Assembly (NCBI GenBank): GCA_018417955.1 | Contig: JACTVC010000008.1 | Span: 62,001-126,000 of the forward strand | From: Laccaria trichodermophora | Lineage: Eukaryota > Basidiomycota > Agaricomycetes > Agaricales > Hydnangiaceae | Length of the DNA stretch: 64,000 bases | Direction of reading: 5' to 3' | Shown here: positions 48,291 to 58,620 of the stretch, in pieces | Numbering within the stretch: position 1 is the first letter of the stretch | How the letters are laid out: each line of letters starts with the position of its first letter | Made by a program: the position numbers and the translations under genes | The notes under the pieces: generated by a model | What the model was told of the DNA's origin: nothing | The model's input: only the letters and a program-made list of their open reading frames with translations | The model's database searches: none

Positions 48291-48659
48291 CTGATGAATA
48301 GAATGGACTGCTGCACGCGTGATAACTCTCGCGATGCAACGAAGTGCCCACCACAATGAGGTACCAGTGGCGGGATCCAGGGCGTACAACAGCTGGCCGC
48401 TGGGGAGAGTGAGAGTGATAAAATCGTCCGGCGTGAGGCGATAGTTCAGCGGGTTGACGTCGTCGATAATGGTGTTAGCGGATAGGAAGGGAGTAAGATG
48501 GAGGTTGGGGAGCGTTGGTGCATAGGTTTCAATGGCTTGCATTTGTAGAATGGTAGCATGAATAGTAGCGTGATTGCTTTGGCTTAGGAAAGGAAATAAA
48601 ATGTTTGGGTACTGAAGGGAGGAGAACATACGGTTTAAATAGATTTCTGGTTCGTTCAT
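48290..48659 (-). pseudogene. LTR-element accessory frame, N-terminal part
   Basis: Starts MNEPEIYLNRMFSSLQ and encodes a Leu/Pro/Thr-rich segment (LPNLHLTPFLSANTII, LTLPSGQLLYALDPATGTS) before running into nested sequence. It lies downstream of integrase, where some Ty3 elements carry an extra gene. Joining it to 45471-46150 is inference from position and strand. Confidence 0.45.
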
Positions 48660-48829
48660 TTTACTTGTTTTAGTCTTCTGGATCGAGATAGTTTATTGTC
48701 AATCCACTCCTTCAGTACGGCTGTGATATAGGATTGGAAGGGAATGCCCAGAGGCCATAGTCAAACAGTGGTATATAGCTAGATTTGGATATCTTACATA
48801 ATATATTGATCTTTTGTCTTGAACCACCA

Positions 48830-49170
48830 CCTTGTCAGCAGTCTTGCCATCCTCTTGCACTACATGTAGTGCTTTGTATAACTGTACTTCCTACAGTATG
48901 CATAATCATGTTGGGCCAGCTGAGTATCTTGTAACTGCTCATTGCTCACTCATGGGTGTTGATCCCAGATCCACCCATTCTTGCCTCCTCCTTCCCTCTT
49001 GGCTTCAGCTATGTGAGAAGTTCAGAGTGAACGCTTCACAACGGCTGGTGCGTTTTTCAAATTTTGCCTTGGCTCCCAGGTGTCTGCCTCAGGTCCATAA
49101 CCCGTGTAGCGCACTCAATAAATGGGTATACGCTTACCATTTCTACCCTTGCGCCACGATTCCGCCACGA
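48830..49170. other. Non-coding stretch 3' of integrase
   Basis: No protein signal. On the minus strand TAGCTGAAGCCAAG followed ~45 bases later by GGGATCAACACC faintly resembles Pol III A and B boxes, so a tRNA-derived insertion is possible but unproven. Confidence 0.25.
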
Positions 49171-49215
49171 TGCGGTCCACCTGATACTCTGGTAGTTCTT
49201 CAAAATCCATTCGGT

Positions 49216-50817
49216 TCATCTTGATCTTAGTCTTTCCCCGAACTCTTCAGGGGATTCCTGGTACCTTTCTAAATGCTCTATATTCAGTACTGGATGCATC
49301 CCGAAGGATGCTGGCATACAGAGACGGTACGAGACAGAACTTAACTTCTGTAATATCTCGAACGGTCCCTCGTACTTGGTAAGGAACTTGTCTCCTCGTC
49401 CCTTCTCGCTTCTGAGAAGACCTAGATGTTTCCGGTTGATGACGACCTTGTCGCCTTCCTGGAATTCCCAAGTTAATCTATCCTTATTGTAATTCTTCCT
49501 CTGGAAAACCTGACCCAGAAGTAAGGCATCCCGTGCCTTTCGACGTTCAGCTTCAAATTCTTCGGTCATGTGTAGCGCTTTCTCATTGAGCGCCTCGTGT
49601 TCGATGCGGTCGTCCTCAATGTCGCTCCTTTCTATCGCTTGTGGACTTTTCAGCAAGGTGGATCCTGTAATGGGATGATATCCCCGTAGGAGGTACGCTG
49701 GTGAAAATCCCGTGGCCGTGTGTGGTGAGGAATTGTAGGATAGAGCGAGTATGTCCAATAATTCGCTCCAATCATCCCGCTCAGGGCCGATATAGGCGCG
49801 GATCGAGATTTCAAGTCCCTGATTCATTACTTCCGTCTGACCATCCGCTTGTGGATGATATGACGTCGTCAGGGCTCGTTTCATCCCCATCAATCGACAA
49901 ATCTCCTTCCAAAAGTCTCCGCGCCAACGCGTGTCTCGATCCGATATGATCTGACGAGGAATTCCGAACTTGGCCACTATATGTTTGAAAAACAATTTTG
50001 CTGTGTCGATCTCGCCTATTCTGGTGGTTGTAGGGACGAAGATGGCATACTTAGTAAGTTTATCCACAATAACTAGAATGTTATCGAACCCATTTGACAA
50101 GGGAAGTTCAGGAATGAAGTCCATGGTCACTACCTCGAACGGTTGGGAAGGAATGGGTATAGGTTGTAATAAACCTACTGGTGCGTGTCTTCTTGGTTTT
50201 GTTTTCTGACATACGTCGCAAGAATTAACAAATTTCTTGATTTCCCTAGACATTCGAGGCCAATAATACGTTGTGCTGATCTGATTGTAAGTTTTATAAT
50301 ATCCACCGTGAGCTGACTCTGAGACGACGTCATGGTTTTCTGACATAACTTCGTTTCTTAGTTCTCCGGGTACACACATTCTCATGTTACCCATGCTATC
50401 TTCAAAATATAAAAGTCCGCAGTCTGCATAGTGATACTGTGGATAAGGTACGTTATTATCTTCGTCCTCCCTCATGGCTTTCAGAACCAGACTGAAATGG
50501 GGGTCGTGCTGGTATGCGGTTTTCCACCTTGATATTTCTTCCTCGTCTATTCCTACTAGAGTCATGTAGCCTTGCGATGTCGCTTGTGATGCTTCGATTT
50601 CTTCGGAGTTCCCTACTTGCAACTTGATAGGTACGTGAACGGCTTCTTGTACAATTTCTAACTCTGACGTCATAAAGTTCGATGCTACCGTCAATAGTTT
50701 CTTTTCGAATTGTGGTCCCAATTCCTCAAACATATTCTTCAGCAGGTCTTCGATAGGTTTCAATCGTAAAGATGTTGAATCGATGTCCACAGGTCCTTCT
50801 TGGATTGGTTGTCGCCT
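49216..50817 (-). CDS. Integrase domain of the Ty3 element
   Basis: About 530 residues. Order: HHCC zinc-binding region (H-x3-5-H ... VNSCDVCQK), DDE core with Asp in VVTMDFIPEL, Asp in IISDRDTRW and Glu in DGQTEVMN, then a C-terminal GPF/GPY-like module (FLTKYEGPFEIL, HPVLNIEHLERY). It inserts the cDNA into chromosomes. The frame is continuous with RNase H except for a TGA at 50818-50820. Confidence 0.9.
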   Translation of the reverse strand, partial: RRQPIQEGPVDIDSTSLRLKPIEDLLKNMFEELGPQFEKKLLTVASNFMTSELEIVQEAVHVPIKLQVGNSEEIEASQATSQGYMTLVGIDEEEISRWKTAYQHDPHFSLVLKAMREDEDNNVPYPQYHYADCGLLYFEDSMGNMRMCVPGELRNEVMSENHDVVSESAHGGYYKTYNQISTTYYWPRMSREIKKFVNSCDVCQKTKPRRHAPVGLLQPIPIPSQPFEVVTMDFIPELPLSNGFDNILVIVDKLTKYAIFVPTTTRIGEIDTAKLFFKHIVAKFGIPRQIISDRDTRWRGDFWKEICRLMGMKRALTTSYHPQADGQTEVMNQGLEISIRAYIGPERDDWSELLDILALSYNSSPHTATGFSPAYLLRGYHPITGSTLLKSPQAIERSDIEDDRIEHEALNEKALHMTEEFEAERRKARDALLLGQVFQRKNYNKDRLTWEFQEGDKVVINRKHLGLLRSEKGRGDKFLTKYEGPFEILQKLSSVSYRLCMPASFGMHPVLNIEHLERYQESPEEFGERLRSR

Positions 50818-51264
50818 TCACAGTCGGGAGATGGGATCAACATTTGAATGTACTCGTCCTGCCCTATGAACAATTTTCATGTTAGGGAAGGCCGAAAATA
50901 CCAAACCCCAGGTGAGTAACCTTCGATTTACATTCTGAAAGGTTTTACTCCATGTCAGGGCAGCGTGATCAGTTATGGTGAAGATCCTTTCGCCTTCAAG
51001 GTAAGGTTGGAACTTAATAAGTCCTTCTTTTAATGCCAATGCTTCCCTCTCCGTAAGGGAGTAATTTCTTTCCGCCGACTGCAAGACGCGTGACCAATAC
51101 GCAATAACACATTCAACGTGAACCACCGTGTTATCGAAGTCCGTGTCCCACAGACCAGGTGACGGTACGTCAGATCCTTCCTTATCCAGATGAGTGACTA
51201 AATTCGGCACAGGTTCACCCTTCTTGTATGCCCTTTCCAACCTTTCATAGACTTTTGATCCCTT
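50818..51264 (-). CDS. RNase H region of the Ty3 element
   Basis: Follows RT in the same frame after a TGA (51265-51267). NYSLTEREALALKEGL supplies the catalytic Glu region and FTITDHAALTW the next Asp; AGRVHSNVDPISRL closes the domain. The first conserved Asp (RIYSDACDFAVAAIL) lies upstream of the TGA, so the stop falls inside the domain rather than at a boundary. It degrades template RNA during cDNA synthesis. Confidence 0.85.
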   Translation of the reverse strand, partial: KGSKVYERLERAYKKGEPVPNLVTHLDKEGSDVPSPGLWDTDFDNTVVHVECVIAYWSRVLQSAERNYSLTEREALALKEGLIKFQPYLEGERIFTITDHAALTWSKTFQNVNRRLLTWGLVFSAFPNMKIVHRAGRVHSNVDPISRL

Positions 51265-53106
51265 TCAATCGCTTACTTTAATAGGTTGAACTTGCTGTAA
51301 TATTGCAGCCACTGCAAAATCGCAAGCATCTGAATAAATTCGGTATGGTAGTCCGGGTATTGCGTGGGCTCTTACCGGTGCCTCTGTAAGAACTTGCTTG
51401 CATAAATCGTAAGCCGTTTGTTCCTCCTTTCCCCAGACCCATTTGTTTTCTCTCTTAAGAAGCTGAAATAAAGGATGGGCTATCCATGCGTAAAAGGGAA
51501 TATAGGACGAGAAGTAGACCATCATTCCCAGGAAAACTTGCAGATCATGTACGTTCCTTGGATTGTCGAGCTGTAATATAGCATCTACTTTCTCCTTGTG
51601 TGTAGACAGTCCTAAGCGAGAGACCTTTTGCCCCAGTAGCATAATAGACTGATACCCGAAATGACATTTAGAAGGGGAAAGGGTTATTTCAGCGGACTTG
51701 ATTGCTTCTAGAACGGTTTCAATGTGATGACAGTGGTCTTTGAAGGACTTAGAAAATATCACGATATTCATATCATCTATGTATACTAGTGCGAAAATCC
51801 ACAAGAACAGAGCCAAAATTTTCTGCATAACTCGCTGAAATACAGCGGGACCATTCCGGTACCCAAAAGGCATCCTCCTAAACTGGAAGAGTCCTCGATG
51901 ACACCGAAACGCTAACTTTTCTCGGTTGTCTGGTGCGATGCTGAGTTGAGTGAATCCAGCTAATGCGTCCAAGGTCGACAGATACTGACTCCCTTCCAAG
52001 GACTGTAAAATCTCGTCCTGTCGAGGAAGGGGAAATTCATCCGGTACGACCTTCTCATTAAGCCTTCTGAGGTCAATAACCATGCGTGGTTTGCTGTTCC
52101 TGTACGCTATAAAAACTGGTGCCCCCCAAGGACTTCGCGACGGTTCGATAACACCTAAATTCAACCACGAATCCATCTGTCTGTCAATCACCTCTCGACT
52201 TGCCGGAGATGCATGGAAAGGAGGTATTGATATCAGTTTAGTATCTGGATTTAAGGGGATTCGCACCTCTTCTGCATAATTACCCAGACGTCCGTCCAAT
52301 CCGAATACCTTCCTATGTTTAATTAGAATACCTTGAACTCTCTGGATTTGTTCCTGGGATAGACCATCCCAGATATCTAATTCCTGCAATAGCATGGATT
52401 CCGGGGTATTCTCTTCAGGAACTTCCACTGTCTTCGGTCCGCCTTCGACTGGTGGTTCCACTAAGGGGTCCTCCCCTATATACCGTAATCTGGATGGATC
52501 CAGAACTTCTTGCAATTGACACTTACCTACCTTTGTCGTACGTTTAATGTCTGTAGGTAATTCCGATATGTCAGACGATTCTTGACTTTGGATTAATTTC
52601 TGAATCAAACGCGCTCTTCCTTCAGCTTCCCTTCTCTGCGAATTTGAGAACTTGTCCTTACCGTCTAGCCATGACGACGGATTTCTTGCTAGTCCTAAAA
52701 CTTGTCCGGCTGATATTGTAACAGGATTCTTAGAGAAGTTAGATATGAATATTCGACTGTCGTCATGATCGATGAGTGTATCCGTACTCCCGTACAATTC
52801 TTCGGAGTTCCCATTTGACATGAATGGTCTTTCGATGAATAACGTGGATGTCTCGTTGCTGAAGTTAGTGTGTACTGGGACAAGTTTGACTGACTCGGGG
52901 GGTATACTAACCTGGTGCCTAGATCGAATTTCTTGTTCAGCTTGCCTATGTCGTACCTGTTTCTTCTGAACTTGCGACTTTCGGTGAGCTTTAGCTTTCA
53001 AGATTCGTCTGGTAATATCAGGTCTAACTCTTACCTTGAAAGCGTGTCCATTTTCGTTGACGAATGGCATACTCAAGGAATTATGAACCTTAACCGATCT
53101 TCCTGA
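51265..53106 (-). CDS. Reverse transcriptase of the Ty3 element
   Basis: About 610 residues in frame with protease after a TGA (53107-53109). Contains the N-terminal connector, then RT motifs: PRMVIDLRRLNEK, FPLPRQDEILQSL, LDALAGFTQL, RMPFGYRNGPAVFQ, the catalytic LVYIDDMNIV (YIDD) and LSPSKCHFG with LGQKVS. The end enters RNase H. Confidence 0.92.
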   Translation of the reverse strand, partial: SGRSVKVHNSLSMPFVNENGHAFKVRVRPDITRRILKAKAHRKSQVQKKQVRHRQAEQEIRSRHQVSIPPESVKLVPVHTNFSNETSTLFIERPFMSNGNSEELYGSTDTLIDHDDSRIFISNFSKNPVTISAGQVLGLARNPSSWLDGKDKFSNSQRREAEGRARLIQKLIQSQESSDISELPTDIKRTTKVGKCQLQEVLDPSRLRYIGEDPLVEPPVEGGPKTVEVPEENTPESMLLQELDIWDGLSQEQIQRVQGILIKHRKVFGLDGRLGNYAEEVRIPLNPDTKLISIPPFHASPASREVIDRQMDSWLNLGVIEPSRSPWGAPVFIAYRNSKPRMVIDLRRLNEKVVPDEFPLPRQDEILQSLEGSQYLSTLDALAGFTQLSIAPDNREKLAFRCHRGLFQFRRMPFGYRNGPAVFQRVMQKILALFLWIFALVYIDDMNIVIFSKSFKDHCHHIETVLEAIKSAEITLSPSKCHFGYQSIMLLGQKVSRLGLSTHKEKVDAILQLDNPRNVHDLQVFLGMMVYFSSYIPFYAWIAHPLFQLLKRENKWVWGKEEQTAYDLCKQVLTEAPVRAHAIPGLPYRIYSDACDFAVAAILQQVQPIKVSD

Positions 53107-53754
53107 TCATCCGAACTTGAGGGTGGTCTCTCCTTTGTCACGTATCACCGATATGGAGTACTGATCGGCAAAATCATTACCTAGAATAAATTCCGCAGAC
53201 ATCCCTTTGACGACATACGCCTCGACATTCAGCTGAACCGGTCCTTTGGGTGTCCTAAATATTAAGTCAAGAATTACATACCCTGTAATGACGGCCTTGC
53301 CGGTAACTTGAATTAACTTGATTCGTTGACCTAGTCGCACCTTTGGCGCCTTCAACATTTGATCTAGCATCCTTTGAGATATCAGCGTTATATCCGACCC
53401 TGAATCGATAATCACCGGTATGGGCTTGGCACCTATGTCATTTATGGATGCGTACGCTTCAGTTGCCTTAGCCCCCAGAAACGAACATCCTGGTGGTCGC
53501 GACAAATGTTTGCGGAGTTCTATCAATTCTTGATCACCTCCCTGTGTCTGAGTAGCAAGGGAAGTCGTACCAATTTCGCGTGCTAACTTCCGTCTCACTT
53601 TTCTGTTAATCTCAGGTGGTTTTCTTCAAACGACATAACTAGAGGATAGACACGGTGCTGTAGAGTATGGATTTTTCAAATTAGATTCCCAATCCGTCGG
53701 TGTTTGATAAGTTTCCCTATGAGACTCCCCTCCCAGTGGTGACTGACCCTTCAC
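53107..53754 (-). CDS. Aspartic protease of the Ty3 element, start of pol
   Basis: The pol frame overlaps the gag stop in the -1 frame and is open from there, apart from a TGA at 53626-53628. The active-site motif IIDSGSDITLIS and the flap-side FILGNDFADQ identify a retropepsin. It cleaves the polyproteins. A -1 ribosomal shift near the gag end would join gag to pol; I cannot point to a classical slippery heptamer. Confidence 0.85.
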
Positions 53755-56087
53755 TGAGAGGGCTTCTGAAAATCCGGCAGATCTGAACTATCATCAGCAT
53801 TGTCATCATCGCTAACGGCTTCGTAATAAAGGTCGTCATACCTATCTTGCGCCTCCCTTTTGTCTTGATGTAACGTTACCATATTAACTCGTGCCGACCT
53901 TTCTCCTTTGCGAGAGTACTTGCATTCTCGATCCCAATGTTTATCGCTTCCGCAATGACGACAGGGCCGTGCTCCTTTCTCTCCTGGAGTTCCATGTGGC
54001 GATACATTAGTGTCGTCCTTAGGGAATTGCGGTTTTGATGTCGCTTGACTCCATCCAACCAGATTTACGTGAGCTCGTTGACTTCGGAATGGATTGAAAG
54101 GATTCTTCGGAGGGCCATCCTTAGAATAATACTGAGGTCTAGGAGTAGGGGTAACGTCATTACCTGCTCTCATTAGAGCGTCTTCATGAAACTTGACGGC
54201 AAGTTGGTACTGTTCTAGTGTCTGGTAGAGATGTGGCGTGATGATAGGCGTCCAGTAGGAAGGTGTGCCTTCCATGATTTCGTTTATAAGTTCGTTGTCA
54301 GTATAATTATAAACGAATTGTAAGAGCTCTACCTTACGTATGACATATTCGCTAGGCAGTTCTCTTCCATTTCCCGAATCACGGTACGACGCCTTATTCG
54401 CTCGTGCTTTCTGCCTGTCCAAGAAGCTCCGATTCATATAGTATTCGGCAATCGCTGTCCTCAGAGTTCCCCAGTCGGTCTCTATCCGATCCCTGGTTTC
54501 GACATTCTGGCTATAATACCAAGTCTCAGCGCTTCCGGTAAGCCGAGTCGGTACTAGCATACCTAGTTGTTTGAAAATCGCGTCCGATCTCTTTGAAAGA
54601 CTGTTTAACTTCAAGAACCATTGCCTCAGGAGTTCAGGATTTCCGTCCCAGGTAGGTATAGTGTCCATCTTTAATTTCGTATCAAACTGAGGTTCTACTG
54701 GTGTCCTCATAGAAGAATTGGTGATACCTTGACCAGATGAAATTTCGAACGGATTACGACGCGGCAAACGCAGAACTCGAGGATTACCTGGAGGTCCGTT
54801 ACCTCCCTCGTCGCCACTATCATCCCCGTCTGAGTCTCCAGGACCCGGCGCTCCTCCTGACGGATTTCTGTTGACCTGAGTCACTGGCATTGCTGGAAGA
54901 GGGTTTCTTACCTCGACGCGATCCGAGTGTTTCTTCTTTGGTTGACTAGCGCCGAGTAATTCTCAAAACGCTCTAGATGAACTATTCTGAATGGGGTGTC
55001 CGAAAACTGAGGTGTTAAGATTGCCAGGGGTACGAAAAGTGTAGCTTGACATAGTAGGTGGCTGTTGGAATCTTGATATACTGTCTGCTTCCCCCGGGGC
55101 GAAAATCGGTGGTACAACGGTTGGAGTTGGTGGACTGGTAGATGATCGCTCACTTAATGATTCAGTCAATATTACTGGTGAAACTGCTCTCACCCTAGGT
55201 TTCGGCTCTTTCTTAGCTCCGGGAAATTCATGACGATTATTGAGGTAATTTAAGAAATCTTCGACCTCACATCGATAACAAGCACCTAGAATCTCAAAAT
55301 CGTTAGCTGTCCAAAACTCGTCAGCCTTTCCTGTTAAGCCCCAACGTGGAATGCTTGGAATACCATCCCCTGCCATTACTAAATCTTCCTCTGCCTGTTC
55401 TCTACGAAGCCTAAGTCGTTGATTCAAGTTAACGAGGATAATCCTTTGTAACGCATATCCAACGTGGTCGTCGTCCTTAAACCAATATATGTTAGTAAGA
55501 AGTTCGTTGAGGATACCTAGTTCTTCAGAAAAAATCCGTTTGCATTTGTTTCGCGACATATTCTTCCCCGTGGAAGTAGGCATTTGTCGTCGTAAGCCCT
55601 CTTCTCCTAGCTTTAGGGCCTGAAAATATCGTCCTGCTGTAGATAAAACTCTTTCTGACTTCTTTAGTCCTTTCTCAGAATCTCCATATGAGGAAAACTC
55701 CTTACAGCTAGGAAAATCAACTGTTGTTTCTGCATAAGCGCTCCAATCGGTAGGAAGATCACTAAACCTGTATGGGGTGCCCAACTGTGTCAATTCTCCG
55801 AAATCTCTAGGGTCTGGATTGAAATCTAACCCCAAGTTCTCTTCCTCTCCTCCTTCGGAATACTGAAGGGGCCTGGTGACTGATTCATCGCCTGACACGC
55901 CTAAAACAGTTTCTGATTTCGTTAAGTCTTGGTTATCCGCTTCTGGTAGCGCCTTTGTCTGTGTCGCGCCTTGAGGAGCAGACAACGCGGTGATCGACAC
56001 GTTACTTGTACCACTTGTCATGCCAGCTGATTGAGAGTTATTTGTTTTGCGTCTGGACTTCTTGACGCCCTCGTTATTGTTAGCCAT
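53751..56087 (-). CDS. Gag polyprotein of the Ty3 element
   Basis: One frame of about 778 codons with a single TGA (54963-54965). The N-terminal half is a Ser/Thr-rich, probably disordered leader followed by a helical domain (ELGILNELLTNIYW). The C-terminal half resembles a retrotransposon gag core (IPTWDGNPELLRQWFLKLN, GSAETWYYSQ, SYRDSGNGRELPSEYVIRKV) with one zinc knuckle CRHCGSDKHWDREC (CCHC). It forms the particle and binds RNA. Confidence 0.88.
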
Positions 56088-56376
56088 CAGGAAAATCAGA
56101 ATTTGAAATTTACGGGTTGTGTGTTACTGACGTCGAAGGGTTTGATGGTTACTGAAGATAATAGACGAATGTCCAGATGTGACGATCGAAAACGTGTTCC
56201 GATGATACTGATTTGTTCAGATTAACTTGGTTCGTGGGTGTTGCAATCGGGAAACGTGTTCCAACGGTTCAGAAGTATATCGTTGGACCTGATTGAAACG
56301 TCAAAATGTTAGTGCGCTCTGCTTGATTGAGAAGTCTCACGCTCGTGTAAGGAAGTGTTCCCAATGTGTCCACCAA

Positions 56377-57044
56377 TGTTAGAGTCCGTGACTCTGTGTT
56401 GGTGTATTCCTGTGAATACAAAGGTTAGTAATAACTCGAAGTAATCGTACCTATCCCAAACAGAGTCAAATATGTCGTGAGGGTGCGAAGATATATAGAA
56501 AGGGAAATCTTCCTTGAGCGTCGAGAGTCTTCAAACACGCGTAACGTGCAGCCGATTGATGATTAAGTCGTTAGCGCATAGCTTTAACGGTTAATCGGAG
56601 TTAATGATAGCGCGTAGCTTTATCACTTCACTCGGCTATGCTACTTAGTTCTTAGAACTCAAGTAAGTCTGATTTGTGGGTAAAAGTAAGGATGATTCTT
56701 ACTTATTACATTCCAAGCTATTTAAATACAAGTACTAAGTATTTAAAGAAGTAACTAGAACATTCTCCTACTTACTACAATGTTCCTTCTTATGACTTGT
56801 CCGAGCCGAGTTGCCATTGTTTCGTTATGGTTGTGATCCTTGCTATCCAAACAATTAACCAAATACGCGCGACGCATGAATTGTTATACAAGAACCGGAT
56901 GATAACAGAATATAAGTACAAGAATACGGTGTGGTGACAGAATACAACTAGATAAGACTAGTTACGTAGTACAATAGTTAAAAGAGATGTTACATTGATC
57001 TGATGTGATGAGAACGAAAGGATAACAAGGTGAGTACCCTAACA
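56377..57044 (-). repeat. 5' LTR
   Basis: 668 bp, same ends as the 3' LTR. The internal side reads TTGGTGGACACATTGGG on the coding strand, beginning with TGG as expected for a tRNA primer-binding site; I do not assign the tRNA. Confidence 0.93.
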
Positions 57045-57049
57045 CTCAC

Positions 57050-57241
57050 CTTCATGTGGGATGGGACATTCAAGTTGACTGTCTTTTTGGATCTTCATTT
57101 TGGTGAGAATCTGGAGGGCATTTGGGGTCTGGAGCAAGACAAGAATAGTATGATTTTGATGAAGATGGTGTTGTTGAGTGAGAATCTGGATTATGTGTAT
57201 ATTTTACTATCTGTGGAGCTCTTTACACTCCCCCACCCATT
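57050..57241 (+). pseudogene. Small secreted protein, 3' part, displaced by 12.3 kb
   Basis: Continuation of the reading frame broken at 44765: the first base completes the split codon and the next codons encode FMWDGTFKLTVFLDLHF. A possible 5' splice site (GGTGAGAATC) follows at about 57099. The frame then runs into the array of the DIRS-like element, so the original 3' end is not recoverable here. Confidence 0.55.
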
Positions 57242-57376
57242 CCTACTGGACTCCTACTGGAATCCCAGACTCCTACTGGATTCTACCAGGACTCCAGCCA
57301 ATTTCATATTGACTGAACACCATACAGATTTTGCATCTCAGTCCTACTGGAGTCCTAGTAGATTCCTACTGGAATG
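57242..57376. repeat. Left inverted array of the DIRS-like element
   Basis: Degenerate units of CCTACTGGACT/CCTACTGGAAT, the reverse complement of the right array. Confidence 0.75.
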
Positions 57377-57411
57377 ATCCCAAATCACAAGGAATTAAGG
57401 ATTCCTAAGGA

Positions 57412-58620
57412 ATGGGTCTAGTGGAGTCCAGTACAAGGAGTCCAGTCAGTAGGTGGTTCGCCATAGACAAATTAAGACAATATCTCCTGGCGTCTCTTCC
57501 ACCAAAATTGGTCGACAGCGCTATGATGGCTGTTCGTGGTGCCTATGCACCTAACACAAAAACTACTTATGCTGCCGGCACTCTGCATTTCACTCAATTT
57601 TGTGACACATGGGGTATTGACGAAGAAGCACGTATGCCTGCCTCTTACCCTCTCCTTTGTGCCTTTATTGGCGAACACAAAGGAAGACAGGCAGGGAGTA
57701 CCATACGCTCTTGGATGTCTGGCATCCGTGCATGGCATGTCATCAACCACGCTCCTTGGTTTGGTGACGACGAGTGGGTTCATATGGCCCGGATCTCTGC
57801 AAATAAGGAGGGTACAAAGCATAAACGACCTCTCCGCACTCCTGTCTCCATTGAACATCTTTTAGCCCTTCACCGTGCCCTCAACCTTTCTACTCCTTTC
57901 CATGCTGCAGTATGGGCTCTCACTCTTTGTGCATTCTTTGGTTGTCGCAGGTTAGGAGAACTGTCAGTCACTGCTGCTGCTGCGTTTGATGAAAAATATC
58001 ATGTTCTCCGCTCTGCTCTGTGCGTCTTCCTTTGCTCACTTTCTTACTCCTTTCTTATATTTCCTAGGGTCACTTTCCGTACGCTACGGGATGGGTCTAC
58101 TTCTGCGAGCTTCCATATTCCTTGGACAAAGACAACCAAGGAGCTTGGTGCTTCTGTCATCCTCACTGCACATACTGACATCCTCTGTCCTGTGGCTACC
58201 TTGAAGAACCACTTCTCAATCAACTCACCCACAGATCAACCAACTGCTCTCTTCACATACACAACCACCTCTCACCAACCTAAAATTCTTCTTAAGCATG
58301 ACTTTCTTAACTTTTGCATGCAAATCTGGTCATCTGCTATGCTCACCCACATTCTCAGCCATAGTTTCCGCATAGGAGGTGCTGTCGAGCTTCTTCTAGC
58401 TGGTGTACCTCCTGAGATTGTTGCTGTGACAGGTGGTTGGACTTCTCTAGCCTTTTTACTCTACTGGCGCCGCATGGAGGAAATTCTTCCCATGAGCACA
58501 TCAAAAGCATACAACAAGTCCCATTTCGACTTGTTGGCTGCAATCTTCGAACAGTTCTGTGTCAACAACAAAATCCCATTGGCGCTTCTTACCGCCTCTG
58601 ATGGGAACCTTGCTCTCTGA
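57412..58620 (+). CDS. Tyrosine recombinase of the DIRS-like element
   Basis: 402 residues if read straight; a 48-nt in-frame intron (58020-58067, GTGCGT...CCTAG) probably separates HVLRSAL from VTFRTLRDG, giving 386. The N-terminal SAM-like half (AYAPNTKTTYAAGTLHFTQF) is followed by the catalytic domain: Arg in FFGCRRLGEL, the box-II HSFRIGG (H-x-x-R), the Trp of TGGWTSLAF and a Tyr in LLYWRR. It matches the recombinases carried by DIRS/Ngaro/Crypton-type elements. Opening codons 1-15 come from the 33-bp repeat region, so the true start may lie elsewhere. The frame is intact. Confidence 0.85.
   Translation: MGLVESSTRSPVSRWFAIDKLRQYLLASLPPKLVDSAMMAVRGAYAPNTKTTYAAGTLHFTQFCDTWGIDEEARMPASYPLLCAFIGEHKGRQAGSTIRSWMSGIRAWHVINHAPWFGDDEWVHMARISANKEGTKHKRPLRTPVSIEHLLALHRALNLSTPFHAAVWALTLCAFFGCRRLGELSVTAAAAFDEKYHVLRSALCVFLCSLSYSFLIFPRVTFRTLRDGSTSASFHIPWTKTTKELGASVILTAHTDILCPVATLKNHFSINSPTDQPTALFTYTTTSHQPKILLKHDFLNFCMQIWSSAMLTHILSHSFRIGGAVELLLAGVPPEIVAVTGGWTSLAFLLYWRRMEEILPMSTSKAYNKSHFDLLAAIFEQFCVNNKIPLALLTASDGNLAL

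Larger units (their letters stand above)
44766..57044 (-). mobile_element. Full-length Ty3-type LTR retrotransposon, 12.3 kb
   Basis: Two LTRs in direct orientation (TGTTAG...CTAACA), a 5-bp target duplication CTCAC on both sides (44761-44765 and 57045-57049), a purine tract next to the left LTR, and gag, protease, RT, RNase H and integrase in Ty3/Gypsy order on the minus strand. The LTRs differ at four transitions and one 3-bp indel over about 670 bp, so insertion is recent. The 3.8 kb between integrase and the 3' LTR is exceptionally long and holds a split accessory frame plus nested sequence. Confidence 0.95.

Noticed and set aside
49216..53754. Alternative genetic code or selenocysteine reading of TGA
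   Set aside because: ATP-citrate lyase, APN2, HIS6 and bestrophin all end in TGA at the expected place, so TGA is a stop in this genome.
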